Shown here one piece after another: positions 35,158 to 44,184 of a stretch of 64,000 nt of DNA. Source of the stretch: Neptunomonas qingdaonensis. Its GTDB lineage: Bacteria > Pseudomonadota > Gammaproteobacteria > Pseudomonadales > Balneatricaceae. The stretch spans positions 186,001 through 250,000 of the forward strand of contig NZ_FOOU01000004.1 in the NCBI RefSeq assembly GCF_900113275.1, given 5' to 3'. Made by a program: the position numbers and the translations under genes. The notes under the pieces are model-generated. The model searched no databases. It had not been told where the DNA came from and was given only the letters and a program-made list of their open reading frames with translations. The stretch's first letter is position 1. Each line of letters starts with the position of its first letter.

Positions 35158-35239
35158 ATAAAAAGACCAGAAGCCTATACCTCTCGACGAGGTGCTCTGA
35201 GCATCGCATCTCAGATCAACAATAGCGCAGGCTTCTGGT
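35158..35239 (-). ncRNA. Three-stem structured element with U-rich tail after purU
   Basis: An 11-bp perfect outer stem (ACCAGAAGCCT at 35166-35176 with AGGCTTCTGGT at 35229-35239) encloses two hairpins: ACCTC/GAGGT (35179-35183, 35189-35193) and TCTGAG/CTCAGA (35196-35201, 35210-35215). On the minus strand the outer stem is followed at once by CTTTTTATTTT, as at an intrinsic terminator. It lies about 120 bases beyond the purU stop. It is thus either an elaborate terminator for the glyA-sox-purU transcript, a stable 3'-derived RNA, or a minus-strand small RNA. Confidence 0.5.
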
Positions 35240-35332
35240 ATAAAGTGAACAACTCCGGATAAACAACCACTACACCAACAGTGCTTTATAAATAATTCTT
35301 TATAAACAGTACCTTATAAGCAGTTCTTTACA

Positions 35333-35377
35333 TTAGTTACTAAGCCCTTAATTACTAAGCCCTTAGTTACTAAAAAC
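35333..35377. repeat. 15-bp tandem repeat that triplicates the purU stop codon
   Basis: TTAGTTACTAAGCCC (35333-35347), TTAATTACTAAGCCC (35348-35362) and TTAGTTACTAAAAAC (35363-35377). On the minus strand each unit carries Ser-Asn-stop in the purU frame, so three stop codons follow one another at 15-bp intervals. Confidence 0.85.
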
Positions 35378-36229
35378 GACAGTCCGGCTACCATTGATAA
35401 ACACACGCTTTTCAATATGATGACGAACCGCATTAAACAGGGTGACACGTTCTATATCCTGCCCCTTGGAGATCAAATCTTCGGGATATTGGGCATGTCC
35501 CACCGGTTGAATGCCTTGAGCAATGATAGGGCCTTCATCCAGATCGTTATTTACATAATGCGCCGTGGCACCCACCATTTTCACGCCTTTTTCCCACGCT
35601 TGGTGATAAGGACGTGCACCTTTAAACCCCGGTAACAAAGAGTGATGAATATTGATGGCCCAACCATCAAGATGTTCACACAACTTAGGAGATAGCACTT
35701 GCATATAGCGAGCCAGCACGACGAGTTCGATATCGTACTCTGACAATAATTTAACTATTTCAGCTTCCTGCTCAGGCTTGGTTTCATTACTGATCGGTAA
35801 ATGGTGATAGGGAATTCCATGCCATTCAGCCAGTGGTTTAAGGTCTGGATGATTGGAAATAATCAGCGGAATCTCAATATTCAACTGTCCGGTACGGTAG
35901 CGATACAACAGATCGTTTAAACAATGATCATATTTTGATACTAAAATGGCGACACGCTGACGATGCTCCGGGCGGGTCAGTTGCCACTGCATATCAAACT
36001 CGGCTGCACTGGCGGTAAAATCTGCTTCGAACATCGCCTCAGTGAAGTCACTATTACCCGGCTGAAACTCTACCCGGATAAAAAAACGCTGCGATACTTT
36101 GTCATCAAACGAATGTATTTCATCGATATAGTTTTTAGCATTTGCCATATAGCGGGTAACCGCATCAACAGTGCCGACAATACTTGGACAGCTGGCGGTA
36201 AATATCCACGGTTTTTGTTTGTTGTTCAT
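35363..36229 (-). CDS. purU: Formyltetrahydrofolate deformylase PurU
   Basis: 288 residues, normal length. An N-terminal ACT-like domain (about 8-85: IFTASCPSIVGTVDAVTRYM) is followed by the formyltransferase/hydrolase domain: NHPDLKPLAEWHGIPYHHLP (about 145), NIHHSLLPGFKGARPYHQAW (with the Asn and His of the active site), and GATAHYVNNDLDEGPII with the catalytic Asp. It hydrolyses 10-formyl-THF to formate and THF, restoring THF for sarcosine oxidase and glycine metabolism. It lies downstream of soxG on the same strand, with a 115-bp gap. An AAGG ribosome-binding site lies upstream of the ATG. Confidence 0.94.
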   Translation of the reverse strand: MNNKQKPWIFTASCPSIVGTVDAVTRYMANAKNYIDEIHSFDDKVSQRFFIRVEFQPGNSDFTEAMFEADFTASAAEFDMQWQLTRPEHRQRVAILVSKYDHCLNDLLYRYRTGQLNIEIPLIISNHPDLKPLAEWHGIPYHHLPISNETKPEQEAEIVKLLSEYDIELVVLARYMQVLSPKLCEHLDGWAINIHHSLLPGFKGARPYHQAWEKGVKMVGATAHYVNNDLDEGPIIAQGIQPVGHAQYPEDLISKGQDIERVTLFNAVRHHIEKRVFINGSRTVVFSN

Positions 36230-36344
36230 AACAATACCTTACTTATATAACCGGCAGTACTTAAATAAAGAACGTAAATAACCGGCATAAAAAAAGTGAA
36301 ACTGAAGAACTATCCGGGCCTTTCAGCCCGGTCTATTTCAGATC

Positions 36345-37028
36345 TCAGGCTTTTACTACCAGACCAAATTCACGGCTGACTTCCTGAAGCCAAAGCCAGA
36401 TGTAGTCAGAAAAGCTGCGTCGAATCACCAGTTCAAAACGCTGCTCTCCCGTGCGGCGGATGATGGCTGAGCTCTTAGCAAACACCGTTGAAACGACTTT
36501 ACCCACCGGAAACACCGTCGGGTGCAGATCAATCGGTGTGCATCTTTTCAACAGCTCCACCACATCAGCACCGGACAACTCCAACACAGTCGAACCACCA
36601 CTGCTGTTAACCAGTGAATAGTGACCGCCCATCTCATCGCGGAATCTGGATTCCACATCAAATGCTTCAAGGCCCGGCACTAAGATCAACCATTCATCGG
36701 GTGACATCCAGCGCACCGAATAGCTCCCTTTCTCGACGGAGGTGAGTGGCTGCAGTGGCAAAGCCACGCCCAACACGCGTTCTGCCGCGGCTAGCTGATC
36801 GGTATTTTCCGGATTAAGACGCAGCGTCAGGTGCCCCAGAAGCTTATGTTCACGCAGTTGAATACCCCCGGCGGCCGCGCCTAACACAGTACCGGCCTTG
36901 GCCAAAGATGCCAGGTCCGCATGGTGCAACGGCGATTGCCCCTGTACTTCAGGACCAGGCACCTGATCCATTACGGCCGCTTTCGTCGCTGCCATTTCTG
37001 CTGGTGTCATCACATTCATATCAGACAT
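36345..37028 (-). CDS. soxG: Sarcosine oxidase gamma subunit SoxG
   Basis: 227 residues from the ATG at 37028, which has GGGGAG before it; the longer ATG at 37082 lies inside soxA. SoxG is the least conserved subunit of heterotetrameric sarcosine oxidase. Visible here are SYSVRWMSPDEWLILVPG (about 105) and STVLELSGADVVELLKRCTP, DLHPTVFPVGKVVSTVFAKS (about 160), typical of the GcvT-like gamma fold. The start overlaps the 3' end of soxA by 8 bp. With SoxA, B and D it oxidises sarcosine to glycine, forming 5,10-methylene-THF when THF is present. Confidence 0.92.
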   Translation of the reverse strand: MSDMNVMTPAEMAATKAAVMDQVPGPEVQGQSPLHHADLASLAKAGTVLGAAAGGIQLREHKLLGHLTLRLNPENTDQLAAAERVLGVALPLQPLTSVEKGSYSVRWMSPDEWLILVPGLEAFDVESRFRDEMGGHYSLVNSSGGSTVLELSGADVVELLKRCTPIDLHPTVFPVGKVVSTVFAKSSAIIRRTGEQRFELVIRRSFSDYIWLWLQEVSREFGLVVKA

Positions 37029-40000
37029 TTTGACGCTCCCCTTTCGGATCCAGGAAGATTGGGCTACAGATTTCAGCTTCAATCACCGTACCGTCAGCTA
37101 GCGGGTAATACACCGTCTCACCCATTTTAGTTAAACCGCCTTTGATAAAGCCCATTGCGATAGAGTGACCTAAATGAGCACTCCAATAGCTGGACGTAAC
37201 ATGACCGACCATCGGCATAGGAATCGGGGCTTTAGGATCCAGTACCGCTTGTGCGCCTTCAGGAATCACCACTTTAGGATCTTTGGTCTTGATGCCCACT
37301 AACTGCTTACGATTTTCACGGATACAGTCCTGGCGGTTCATACCGCGCTTACCCACATAACTGAACGGCTTTTGATTCGACACACACCAGCCCATTCCCA
37401 AATCAAACGGGTGAACCGAACCATCGGTATCCTGACCGGCAATAATGAAGCCTTTTTCAGCGCGCAAAATATGCATGGTTTCCGTGCCGTAGGGTGTCAA
37501 ATTGTACTGCGCACCCGCTTTGAATAACTGCTTCCATACATGCATTCCGTAGTTAGCCTGTACGTTGATTTCAAACGTCAGCTCACCGGTGAACGAGATC
37601 CGAAAGACACGCGCAGGCACCCCTGCTACTGTTATCTGTTTCCAGTCCATGAAGGAGAAGTTTTCGTTCGTCACATCCGCGTCGGTCAGTTCTGATAGCA
37701 GCTTACGGCTGTTAGGGCCAGAAATAGTCAGGGTCGACCAGTGATCGGTCACGGTATTGAAATACACTTCCAACTCAGGCCATTCGGTCTGGTGATACAA
37801 CTCAAGCCATTCCAGCACCCGTGCGGCGCCGCCCGTGGTGGTAGTCATCAAGAAGTGGTTTTCGCCTAAACAAGCCGACACCCCATCATCGAACACCATG
37901 CCGTCTTCACCGCACATCAAGCCGTAACGACACTTACCGACGGCTAATTTAGCCCAAGCATTGCTGTAGATACGACCAAGGAATTCACGTGCATCTTTGC
38001 CCTGAATATCGATCTTACCCAACGTAGAGGCATCCAGGATACCGACACTCTGACGCACGGCCAGGCATTCACGATCCAGAGACTGCTGCATGTTTTCGCC
38101 CGCTTGAGGGAAATACCATGGACGTTTCCATTGGCCGACATCCTCAAACTTAGCGCCGCGCTCTACGTGCCACATGTGCATCGCCGAATAGCGTTTAGGA
38201 TCAAATAACGCACCGCAATTACGGCCCGCGATGGCACCAAACGAGATCGGCGTATAGTTCGGACGAAAGATCGTCGTGCCGGTTTCCGGAATGGTTTTAT
38301 TCAGCGCCTTCGCCGCCACCGCCATGCCATTGATATTACCCAGCTTCCCCTGGTCGGTACCAAAGCCCATCGCCGTATAACGCTTCACATGTTCGATCGA
38401 CTCGAAGCCTTCACGACAGGCCAGCTCAATGCCGGCCGCGGTGACATCGGTCTGATAATCGACAAATTGCTTCGGCGCCTGCGACGTGGGTTTCAAATGC
38501 GGGATATGAAACAAGGTCATCGGGGCCCCCTCTTTCACGTCCTCGGCGGTGGGTAATACCACTTCAGCCGCATTCAGGCCGACGTTAGCCACCGCTTCCA
38601 GACCGGCGTTCAGACCTTCAAGCAACACCGCACCGGTGTGGTAGCAGCCGTTAATCCCCCCCGCCGTCAGCTGTTTCTGCACCGTCTTTCCGGGTACGAA
38701 GCCAACAATCTCATCATTCCAGATGGGACGACTGCCGGTATGGCTGGACAAGTGGATAACCGGACTCCAGCCACCCGATGTTGCCACTGTATCGGCGCCC
38801 AGCTTCGTCACAGAACCGGTGACTTTATTGCCATCGGCGCTGATGGTTGCCACCGACACACCGGAGACACGTTTTGAGCCTTGTACCTCAATCACGGCAG
38901 AGCCTGTGATAATCTTGATACCGCGTTGACGCGCCGCCTCAATACGCTCACCCACAGGATTCGCACGGGTGTCGACGACGGCCACCACTTTACGCCCGGC
39001 ATCATGCCAGTCTAACGCGGACTGATAGCCATAATCGTTCGTCGTCGTGACCACCAACGCATTACCCGGCACGACGCCATAACGATTGATGTAGGTAGAC
39101 ACAGCACCGCTGACCATACAACCCGGTACATCGTTGTTTGAGTACACTAATGGACGTTCATGCGCCCCGGTCGCCAGGACAACCCATTTAGCGCGTACGC
39201 GGTGCAAACGCTGACGGGCCTGATTAACCGGCGCTATATCGCTGAGGTGATCCGTGCAACGTTCATGGATCGTCACGAAGTTATGGTCGTGGTAACCGTT
39301 GACGGTAGAACGCGGTAATAACATGACGTCGTCATAACTACGCAACTCTTTTGTCACCGCATTAACCCAGGCAGACGCCGGCTGACCATCCAGCGTTTCT
39401 TTCGTGCTGAGCAGGTTGCCACCAAACTCGTTTTGCTCGTCCGCTAAAATGACACGTGCGCCACTGCGGGCCACCGTCAGTGCCGCGGCTAAACCGGCAG
39501 GACCCGCACCGACAATTAAGACGTCACAGTGCTGATTAACGTTGTCATAAAAATCCGGGTCATTTTCCAGAGGCGAACGCCCCATACCCGCCGCTTTACG
39601 AATCAAAGACTCATAGGTGTTCCACAGAGACTCGGGGAACATAAACGTCTTGTAGTAAAACCCCGGCGGCATCATTTTGCCACCGACCTTACCGATGATG
39701 GACATCACATCCGTATCAACGTTCGGCCAGCCGTTCGTCGCCTGGCTGACGAGTCCATTGAACAGCTCTTGCTGCGTCGCACGTACGTTAGGCACCTGCG
39801 TGGCTTCGCTAGCGCCCAGCTGCAAGATGGCATTGGGCTCTTCAGCACCGGCGGCGACAATACCGCGGGGACGGCTGTATTTAAAACTACGGCTAACGAC
39901 ATCGATGCCGTTGGCCAATATAGCAGAGGCCAGAGTATCGCCCTGATAACCTTTATATTGTTTACCGTTGTAGGTAAAGGTTAATGGCTTGGAGCGGTCG

Positions 40001-40038
40001 ATGCGACCCCCACTCTGGAGGCGGTTTGGCTGTGTCAT
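37021..40038 (-). CDS. soxA: Sarcosine oxidase alpha subunit SoxA
   Basis: 1005 residues, full length. The N-terminus (LTFTYNGKQYKGYQGDTLAS) is a ferredoxin-like NAD-binding arm. The dinucleotide-binding motif VLIVGAGPAGLAAALTVARS is near residue 173. A second flavoprotein segment surrounds VVLATGAHERPLVYSNND. The C-terminal 380 residues are a GcvT-like THF-binding domain (GKIDIQGKDAREFLGRIYSN at about 675, then FRISFTGELTFEIN). The enzyme binds NAD, FAD and FMN across subunits. It sits between soxD (13 bp away) and soxG. Start at the ATG after GAGCGGAATT. Confidence 0.95.
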   Translation of the reverse strand: MTQPNRLQSGGRIDRSKPLTFTYNGKQYKGYQGDTLASAILANGIDVVSRSFKYSRPRGIVAAGAEEPNAILQLGASEATQVPNVRATQQELFNGLVSQATNGWPNVDTDVMSIIGKVGGKMMPPGFYYKTFMFPESLWNTYESLIRKAAGMGRSPLENDPDFYDNVNQHCDVLIVGAGPAGLAAALTVARSGARVILADEQNEFGGNLLSTKETLDGQPASAWVNAVTKELRSYDDVMLLPRSTVNGYHDHNFVTIHERCTDHLSDIAPVNQARQRLHRVRAKWVVLATGAHERPLVYSNNDVPGCMVSGAVSTYINRYGVVPGNALVVTTTNDYGYQSALDWHDAGRKVVAVVDTRANPVGERIEAARQRGIKIITGSAVIEVQGSKRVSGVSVATISADGNKVTGSVTKLGADTVATSGGWSPVIHLSSHTGSRPIWNDEIVGFVPGKTVQKQLTAGGINGCYHTGAVLLEGLNAGLEAVANVGLNAAEVVLPTAEDVKEGAPMTLFHIPHLKPTSQAPKQFVDYQTDVTAAGIELACREGFESIEHVKRYTAMGFGTDQGKLGNINGMAVAAKALNKTIPETGTTIFRPNYTPISFGAIAGRNCGALFDPKRYSAMHMWHVERGAKFEDVGQWKRPWYFPQAGENMQQSLDRECLAVRQSVGILDASTLGKIDIQGKDAREFLGRIYSNAWAKLAVGKCRYGLMCGEDGMVFDDGVSACLGENHFLMTTTTGGAARVLEWLELYHQTEWPELEVYFNTVTDHWSTLTISGPNSRKLLSELTDADVTNENFSFMDWKQITVAGVPARVFRISFTGELTFEINVQANYGMHVWKQLFKAGAQYNLTPYGTETMHILRAEKGFIIAGQDTDGSVHPFDLGMGWCVSNQKPFSYVGKRGMNRQDCIRENRKQLVGIKTKDPKVVIPEGAQAVLDPKAPIPMPMVGHVTSSYWSAHLGHSIAMGFIKGGLTKMGETVYYPLADGTVIEAEICSPIFLDPKGERQNV

Positions 40039-40051
40039 AATTCCGCTCCTG

Positions 40052-40336
40052 TTACTCAGCGACTACAGATGGCTTTTCGCCAATCTTGTAGACTTCTTTA
40101 ATGTCGTAGTTCTGGGTATCGCGCGTTATATTGAAAAACTTGCGACAACCGGCGGCATGAACCCACAACTCATGATGAATACCACGTGGGTTTTTACGGA
40201 AAAACATATACTCGCCCCACTCTTTATCAGAGCACGCGTCTGGATCTGCGGGTCTGGCGATATGCGCCTGACCGACGGCGTGAAACTCTTCTTCTTCACG
40301 ATATTCCGCACAATGCGGGCAATAAATATGAAACAT
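40052..40336 (-). CDS. soxD: Sarcosine oxidase delta subunit SoxD
   Basis: 94 residues, typical length. The zinc site is visible: Cys6 and Cys9 in YCPHCAEYREEEEF, and His60 and Cys64 in ELWVHAAGCRKFFN. SoxD holds the subunits together and binds zinc. Gene order soxB-soxD-soxA-soxG is the classical one. Spacing is 15 bp to soxB and 13 bp to soxA. Confidence 0.95.
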   Translation of the reverse strand: MFHIYCPHCAEYREEEEFHAVGQAHIARPADPDACSDKEWGEYMFFRKNPRGIHHELWVHAAGCRKFFNITRDTQNYDIKEVYKIGEKPSVVAE

Positions 40337-40351
40337 GTTAATCAGCCCCTG

Positions 40352-41605
40352 TTAGTGTGCTACGCCTGCCGCACCGTGCTCATCGATCAGCGCGCCGTCA
40401 TGGAAGCGGAACATAGAGAATGGTTCAGCCATGGGATGCATCTCGCCGCTGGCCAGGGATGCGGCAAACACGTTGCCTGAACCCGGCGTGGCTTTAAAGC
40501 CACCGGTACCCCAACCGCAGTTGAAGAACAGATTCTTGACCGGTGTTTTACTGATAATCGGACAGGCGTCCGGGCATGTATCAACAATACCGCCCCACTG
40601 ACGGTTCATACGCACGCGGCTAAAAATCGGGAACAACTCCACAATGGCCTGCACGGTATGTTCGATGGTCGGATAAGAACCCCGCTGGCCATAGCCTGTA
40701 TAGCTATCAATACCGGCACCGATGACTAAGTCACCTTTGTCTGACTGGCTGACATAACCGTGTACGTGGTTAGACATCACCACCGTATCCAGAATCGGCT
40801 TGATCGGTTCAGAGACTAACGCCTGCAAAGGGTGCGATTCGAGCGGCAAGTCAAAACCCGCCATCTTCGCGACAACACTGGAGTTACCCGCGACCACAGA
40901 ACCGACACGGCCGGCTTTAATATCACCGTAACGGTTGGTTTTAACCCCAACAATCGTGCCATCTTCAATAATCAGACCCGTTACTTCGGTTTCCTGAATC
41001 AAATCCACACCGTAGGAATCTGCACCACGTGCGAAGCCCCAGGCCACCGCATCATGACGCGCCACACCACCACGCGGCTGCCAGGAGGCGCCCATAATCG
41101 GGTAGCGGGTATTATCGGAGCAATCCATGTGCGGCACGATCTCTTTGATCTGCTGTGGATCCAGTACTTCACCGTCAATACCGTTCAGACGGTTAGCATT
41201 AACGCGTCGCTCGATATCACGCATGTCTTGTAACGTATGGCCCAGGTTTAACACACCGCGTTGAGAGAACATCACGTTGTAGTTCAGATCCTGAGAGAGA
41301 CCTTCCCACAATTTCATGGCGTGCTCATATAAGTGAGCCGACTCATCCCACAAGTAATTAGAACGCACAATCGTGGTATTACGCGCCGTATTACCGCCGC
41401 CCAAATACCCTTTTTCGATCACGGCCACATTTGTAATGCCGTGCTCTTTGGCGAGATAGTAGGCCGTCGCTAAACCGTGACCACCGCCACCAATAATCAC
41501 CACATCATATTCTTTCTTTGGCGTAGGGTTACGCCACGTACGCTGCCAGTTCTCATGGTGCGTGAGACTGTGCTTGAGCAGTCCAAAACCTGAATAACGC
41601 TGCAT
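40352..41605 (-). CDS. soxB: Sarcosine oxidase beta subunit SoxB
   Basis: 417 residues. The FAD-binding motif [20 protein letters not shown] is near residue 33. The FMN-attachment histidine lies in [18 protein letters not shown] (about 180), as in the covalently flavinylated SoxB family. The C-terminus carries [18 protein letters not shown] (about 365), where the second part of the FAD site is expected. It oxidises the C-N bond of sarcosine. It follows glyA by 90 bp and is followed by soxD, A, G and purU on one strand. Confidence 0.95.
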   Translation of the reverse strand: MQRYSGFGLLKHSLTHHENWQRTWRNPTPKKEYDVVIIGGGGHGLATAYYLAKEHGITNVAVIEKGYLGGGNTARNTTIVRSNYLWDESAHLYEHAMKLWEGLSQDLNYNVMFSQRGVLNLGHTLQDMRDIERRVNANRLNGIDGEVLDPQQIKEIVPHMDCSDNTRYPIMGASWQPRGGVARHDAVAWGFARGADSYGVDLIQETEVTGLIIEDGTIVGVKTNRYGDIKAGRVGSVVAGNSSVVAKMAGFDLPLESHPLQALVSEPIKPILDTVVMSNHVHGYVSQSDKGDLVIGAGIDSYTGYGQRGSYPTIEHTVQAIVELFPIFSRVRMNRQWGGIVDTCPDACPIISKTPVKNLFFNCGWGTGGFKATPGSGNVFAASLASGEMHPMAEPFSMFRFHDGALIDEHGAAGVAH

Positions 41606-41695
41606 ATGATCAGCTCCTGTTATTAATCGACAGCCGGTCTATGTTCAACAGCCGGCTGCCTGTATATTCAGTAAAAATTAGCGATATAAACTGGC

Positions 41696-42961
41696 TTATT
41701 TATAAACCGGGTAGTCAGCACACAGCGCTTTCACTTGCTCTTTCACTTCTGCAATCTTGGCGTCCAGGGCTTCAGGCTCGTTCAATACATCCAACAGGTC
41801 AGCAATCCAACCGGCCAGCGTACGACACTGCACTTCTTTAAAGCCGCGCGTTGTCACGACAGGGGAGCCGATACGCAGACCCGATGTGACGAACGGAGAT
41901 TGTGGATCGCCGGGCACGGCGTTTTTGTTGACGGTAATGTTAGCGCGACCCAGCGCGGCATCCGCCGCTTTGCCGGTCAGACCCTGCTTAATCAGGCTGA
42001 GTAGAAACAGGTGGTTTTTAGTACCCCCAGAAACGATATCAAAACCACGTTCGATCAGCACTTCAGCCATCGCATTGGCATTTTTAATCACCTGCGCCTG
42101 ATACGCTTTGAAATCAGGCTCCAAAGCTTCCTTAAACGCGACCGCTTTAGCCGCAATAACATGCATCAGCGGGCCCCCCTGGCCACCCGGGAATACCGCA
42201 GAATTCAGTTTTTTCTCCAGTTCGTTATCACGCGAGATAATCAAACCACCGCGAGGGCCACGTAACGTCTTGTGTGTCGTCGTTGTCACGACATCGGCAA
42301 AAGGTACCGGGTTTGGATAGAGGCCTGCAGCCACCAGACCGGCCACGTGCGCCATATCAACAAACAGGTAAGCGCCTACTTTGTCAGCGATCTGGCGAAA
42401 ACGCGCCCAATCCACAATCTGCGAATAAGCCGAGAAACCGGCAACGATCATCTTCGGTTTATGCTCTATCGCCAGACGCTCGACTTCGTCGTAATCGATC
42501 TCGCCCGTCGCTTCATGTAAACCGTACTGAACGGCGTTATACATTTTGCCGGAGAAATTGACATGAGAACCATGCGTCAGGTGACCACCGTGAGCCAAGC
42601 TCATGCCAAGAATAGTATCGCCCGGCGCGCACAGTGCCATGTAAACGGCAGCGTTTGCCTGTGAACCGGAGTGTGGCTGAACGTTAGCATACGTTGCACC
42701 GAACAGCTCTTTAGCACGATCCAGCGCCAGTTGCTCTACCAGGTCAACGTATTCACAGCCGCCGTAGTAACGCTTTTCAGGGTAACCTTCTGCATATTTG
42801 TTCGTCAGTACAGAACCTTGCATCTGCATGACACGCGGGCTCGTATAGTTCTCAGAGGCTATCAGTTCGATATGCTCTTCCTGACGTACTTCTTCTTTAA
42901 CGACCGCCGCCCACAGGACATCGTCGTATCCCTGAACCTGGTCACCTTTACTAAACATCAA
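41696..42961 (-). CDS. glyA: Serine hydroxymethyltransferase GlyA
   Basis: 421 residues. The PLP lysine lies in [15 protein letters not shown] (about 230). The family motifs [13 protein letters not shown] (about 98) and [12 protein letters not shown] (about 260) are present. It converts glycine plus 5,10-methylene-THF to serine, using both products of the sarcosine oxidase reaction encoded downstream. TAGGAGG precedes a double ATG; either could be the start. It is the first gene of the glyA-soxBDAG-purU operon. A candidate pathway operator is at 43147-43161. Organisms of this type usually have a second housekeeping glyA elsewhere, so this copy is probably catabolic. Confidence 0.95.
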   Translation of the reverse strand: MMFSKGDQVQGYDDVLWAAVVKEEVRQEEHIELIASENYTSPRVMQMQGSVLTNKYAEGYPEKRYYGGCEYVDLVEQLALDRAKELFGATYANVQPHSGSQANAAVYMALCAPGDTILGMSLAHGGHLTHGSHVNFSGKMYNAVQYGLHEATGEIDYDEVERLAIEHKPKMIVAGFSAYSQIVDWARFRQIADKVGAYLFVDMAHVAGLVAAGLYPNPVPFADVVTTTTHKTLRGPRGGLIISRDNELEKKLNSAVFPGGQGGPLMHVIAAKAVAFKEALEPDFKAYQAQVIKNANAMAEVLIERGFDIVSGGTKNHLFLLSLIKQGLTGKAADAALGRANITVNKNAVPGDPQSPFVTSGLRIGSPVVTTRGFKEVQCRTLAGWIADLLDVLNEPEALDAKIAEVKEQVKALCADYPVYK

Positions 42962-43299
42962 TACCTCCTACTAAGCCAAACAGCCAAGTCACAAATTGGG
43001 TTTTATAATTATTGTTTCCTGCCCGTTATCCGGTTTCAGCAAACGCGGGAGAACATATGACGCTTCGATAACCTGCCGCACAATTCCCAGTACAGCGATA
43101 ATAGCTGGCGCACAGACGCACACCATGCCCCACTACGCCTTGGGGATGTCTATTTACGACACATAGAATTGAGACTGAACCGAGAACAAATTGACATGAA
43201 AGATAAAAAGCAAACGTAAGCTCAGTTGCGTATAATCGACACCAGCCTTTTTAATAAAACAGTTTGATAAAGCAATCTGCTTCAGGACATCGATTTTTA
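42962..43299. other. Spacer upstream of glyA, with the operon promoter
   Basis: 338 bp between divergent glyA and the VF530 gene with no ORF supported. Its main feature is the operator-like site at 43147-43161. No -35/-10 pair stands out by eye. Confidence 0.4.
43147..43161 (-). promoter_or_regulatory. Candidate operator facing glyA-sox
   Basis: On the minus strand the site reads TGTCGTAAATAGACA, itself an imperfect palindrome (TGTC-N7-GACA), 185 bp upstream of glyA. The first ten bases are identical to the gbcA-facing site at 1073-1082. Confidence 0.5.
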
Positions 43300-43542
43300 A
43301 TGAGCGATCAGCCAAAAGATAACCAACAAAAAAACAACCCGCTGCACGGGCTTTCTCTTGAGCAAATAGTCACAGCACTGGAAGAGCACTATGGATGGGA
43401 ACAACTCGGACAACTGATCAACATTCGCTGCTTTCAGAGTGACCCGAGCATTAAATCAAGCCTGAAGTTTCTGCGTAAAACCCCTTGGGCACGCACCAAG
43501 GTTGAAGAGTTATATCTCAAAACACGCTTTCAGACCCTGTAA
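43300..43542 (+). CDS. VF530 (DUF2132) family protein
   Basis: 80 residues, starting at MSDQPKD with AGGA upstream; an upstream ATG at 43264 has no ribosome-binding site. The family signature is clear: [20 protein letters not shown], then [20 protein letters not shown] and [15 protein letters not shown]530 proteins are small basic helical proteins suggested to bind DNA; no confirmed role is known to me. It is divergent from glyA and monocistronic. Confidence 0.92.
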   Translation: MSDQPKDNQQKNNPLHGLSLEQIVTALEEHYGWEQLGQLINIRCFQSDPSIKSSLKFLRKTPWARTKVEELYLKTRFQTL

Positions 43543-43561
43543 ATAACCGTGCTGTAACAAC

Positions 43562-44014
43562 TCAGTCACTTTCACGGAAGCGGTCATGGCAGTTTTTACA
43601 CTGTCGGGCAGCACTGCCATAAACAGATCTCAGATCATCTTTATCTTTCGCACCTGCCTGCGCAGCCAATTCGGCTGTAGCCGTAATCAAATCTTGCATA
43701 TAGGTATCAAAGCGCTCTTTCTGGTACCACATTTCAGGCTTCAGACGTGTCGCTAATTGAGTGTCTTGTGTTTCTGGCAAAAAACCTTCTGCAGGCAATT
43801 GCGATAAAGCTGAAACCGCTTCAGCACGCCGCTTAAACTCCAGCGCATCGTATGGGGCCCGCCCCTGAATCATGGCTCCCATTTTTTTAAAGTGCCAACC
43901 CATCGCTGTAAAAGCAGCTTGTCGGTATTCGACATAGTCATCAGAGCGGCGATCCTGCGCAGCAGCAAACAGAGGCAAGAGTGTTAAAGCTATACAGGCG
44001 ATTGATCTTTTCAT
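43562..44014 (-). CDS. Cytochrome c' (c-prime)
   Basis: 150 residues from the ATG at 44014. A signal peptide (MKRSIACIALTLLPLFAAA) sends it to the periplasm. The mature part is a four-helix bundle with the heme-binding CKNCH motif very near the C-terminus (QCKNCHDRFRESD), which is the diagnostic position for cytochrome c'. This family binds NO and CO and is linked to nitrosative stress. It is convergent with VF530. A longer ATG start is in frame 18 bp upstream and would spoil the signal peptide. Confidence 0.92.
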   Translation of the reverse strand: MKRSIACIALTLLPLFAAAQDRRSDDYVEYRQAAFTAMGWHFKKMGAMIQGRAPYDALEFKRRAEAVSALSQLPAEGFLPETQDTQLATRLKPEMWYQKERFDTYMQDLITATAELAAQAGAKDKDDLRSVYGSAARQCKNCHDRFRESD

Positions 44015-44120
44015 GTGCACCGTCAATATCATCCGTTATTTTCAATGTAGCTATTAAAAAGTTAGCTAGACAATTAATTACGTCAGTAAGGCCAACGATT
44101 GAAACACATCTACCCATTAT

Positions 44121-44144
44121 AAAAAAGCCGCTCAATTGAGCGGC
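44121..44144 (-). terminator. Rho-independent terminator of htpG
   Basis: GCCGCTC (44127-44133), loop AATT, GAGCGGC (44138-44144). On the minus strand it is followed by TTTTTTATAA. It lies about 40 bases past the htpG stop codon. Confidence 0.92.
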
Positions 44145-44184
44145 TTGTATTAAAGCACTGATCTTGCTTAATAAGTCGGTATAA

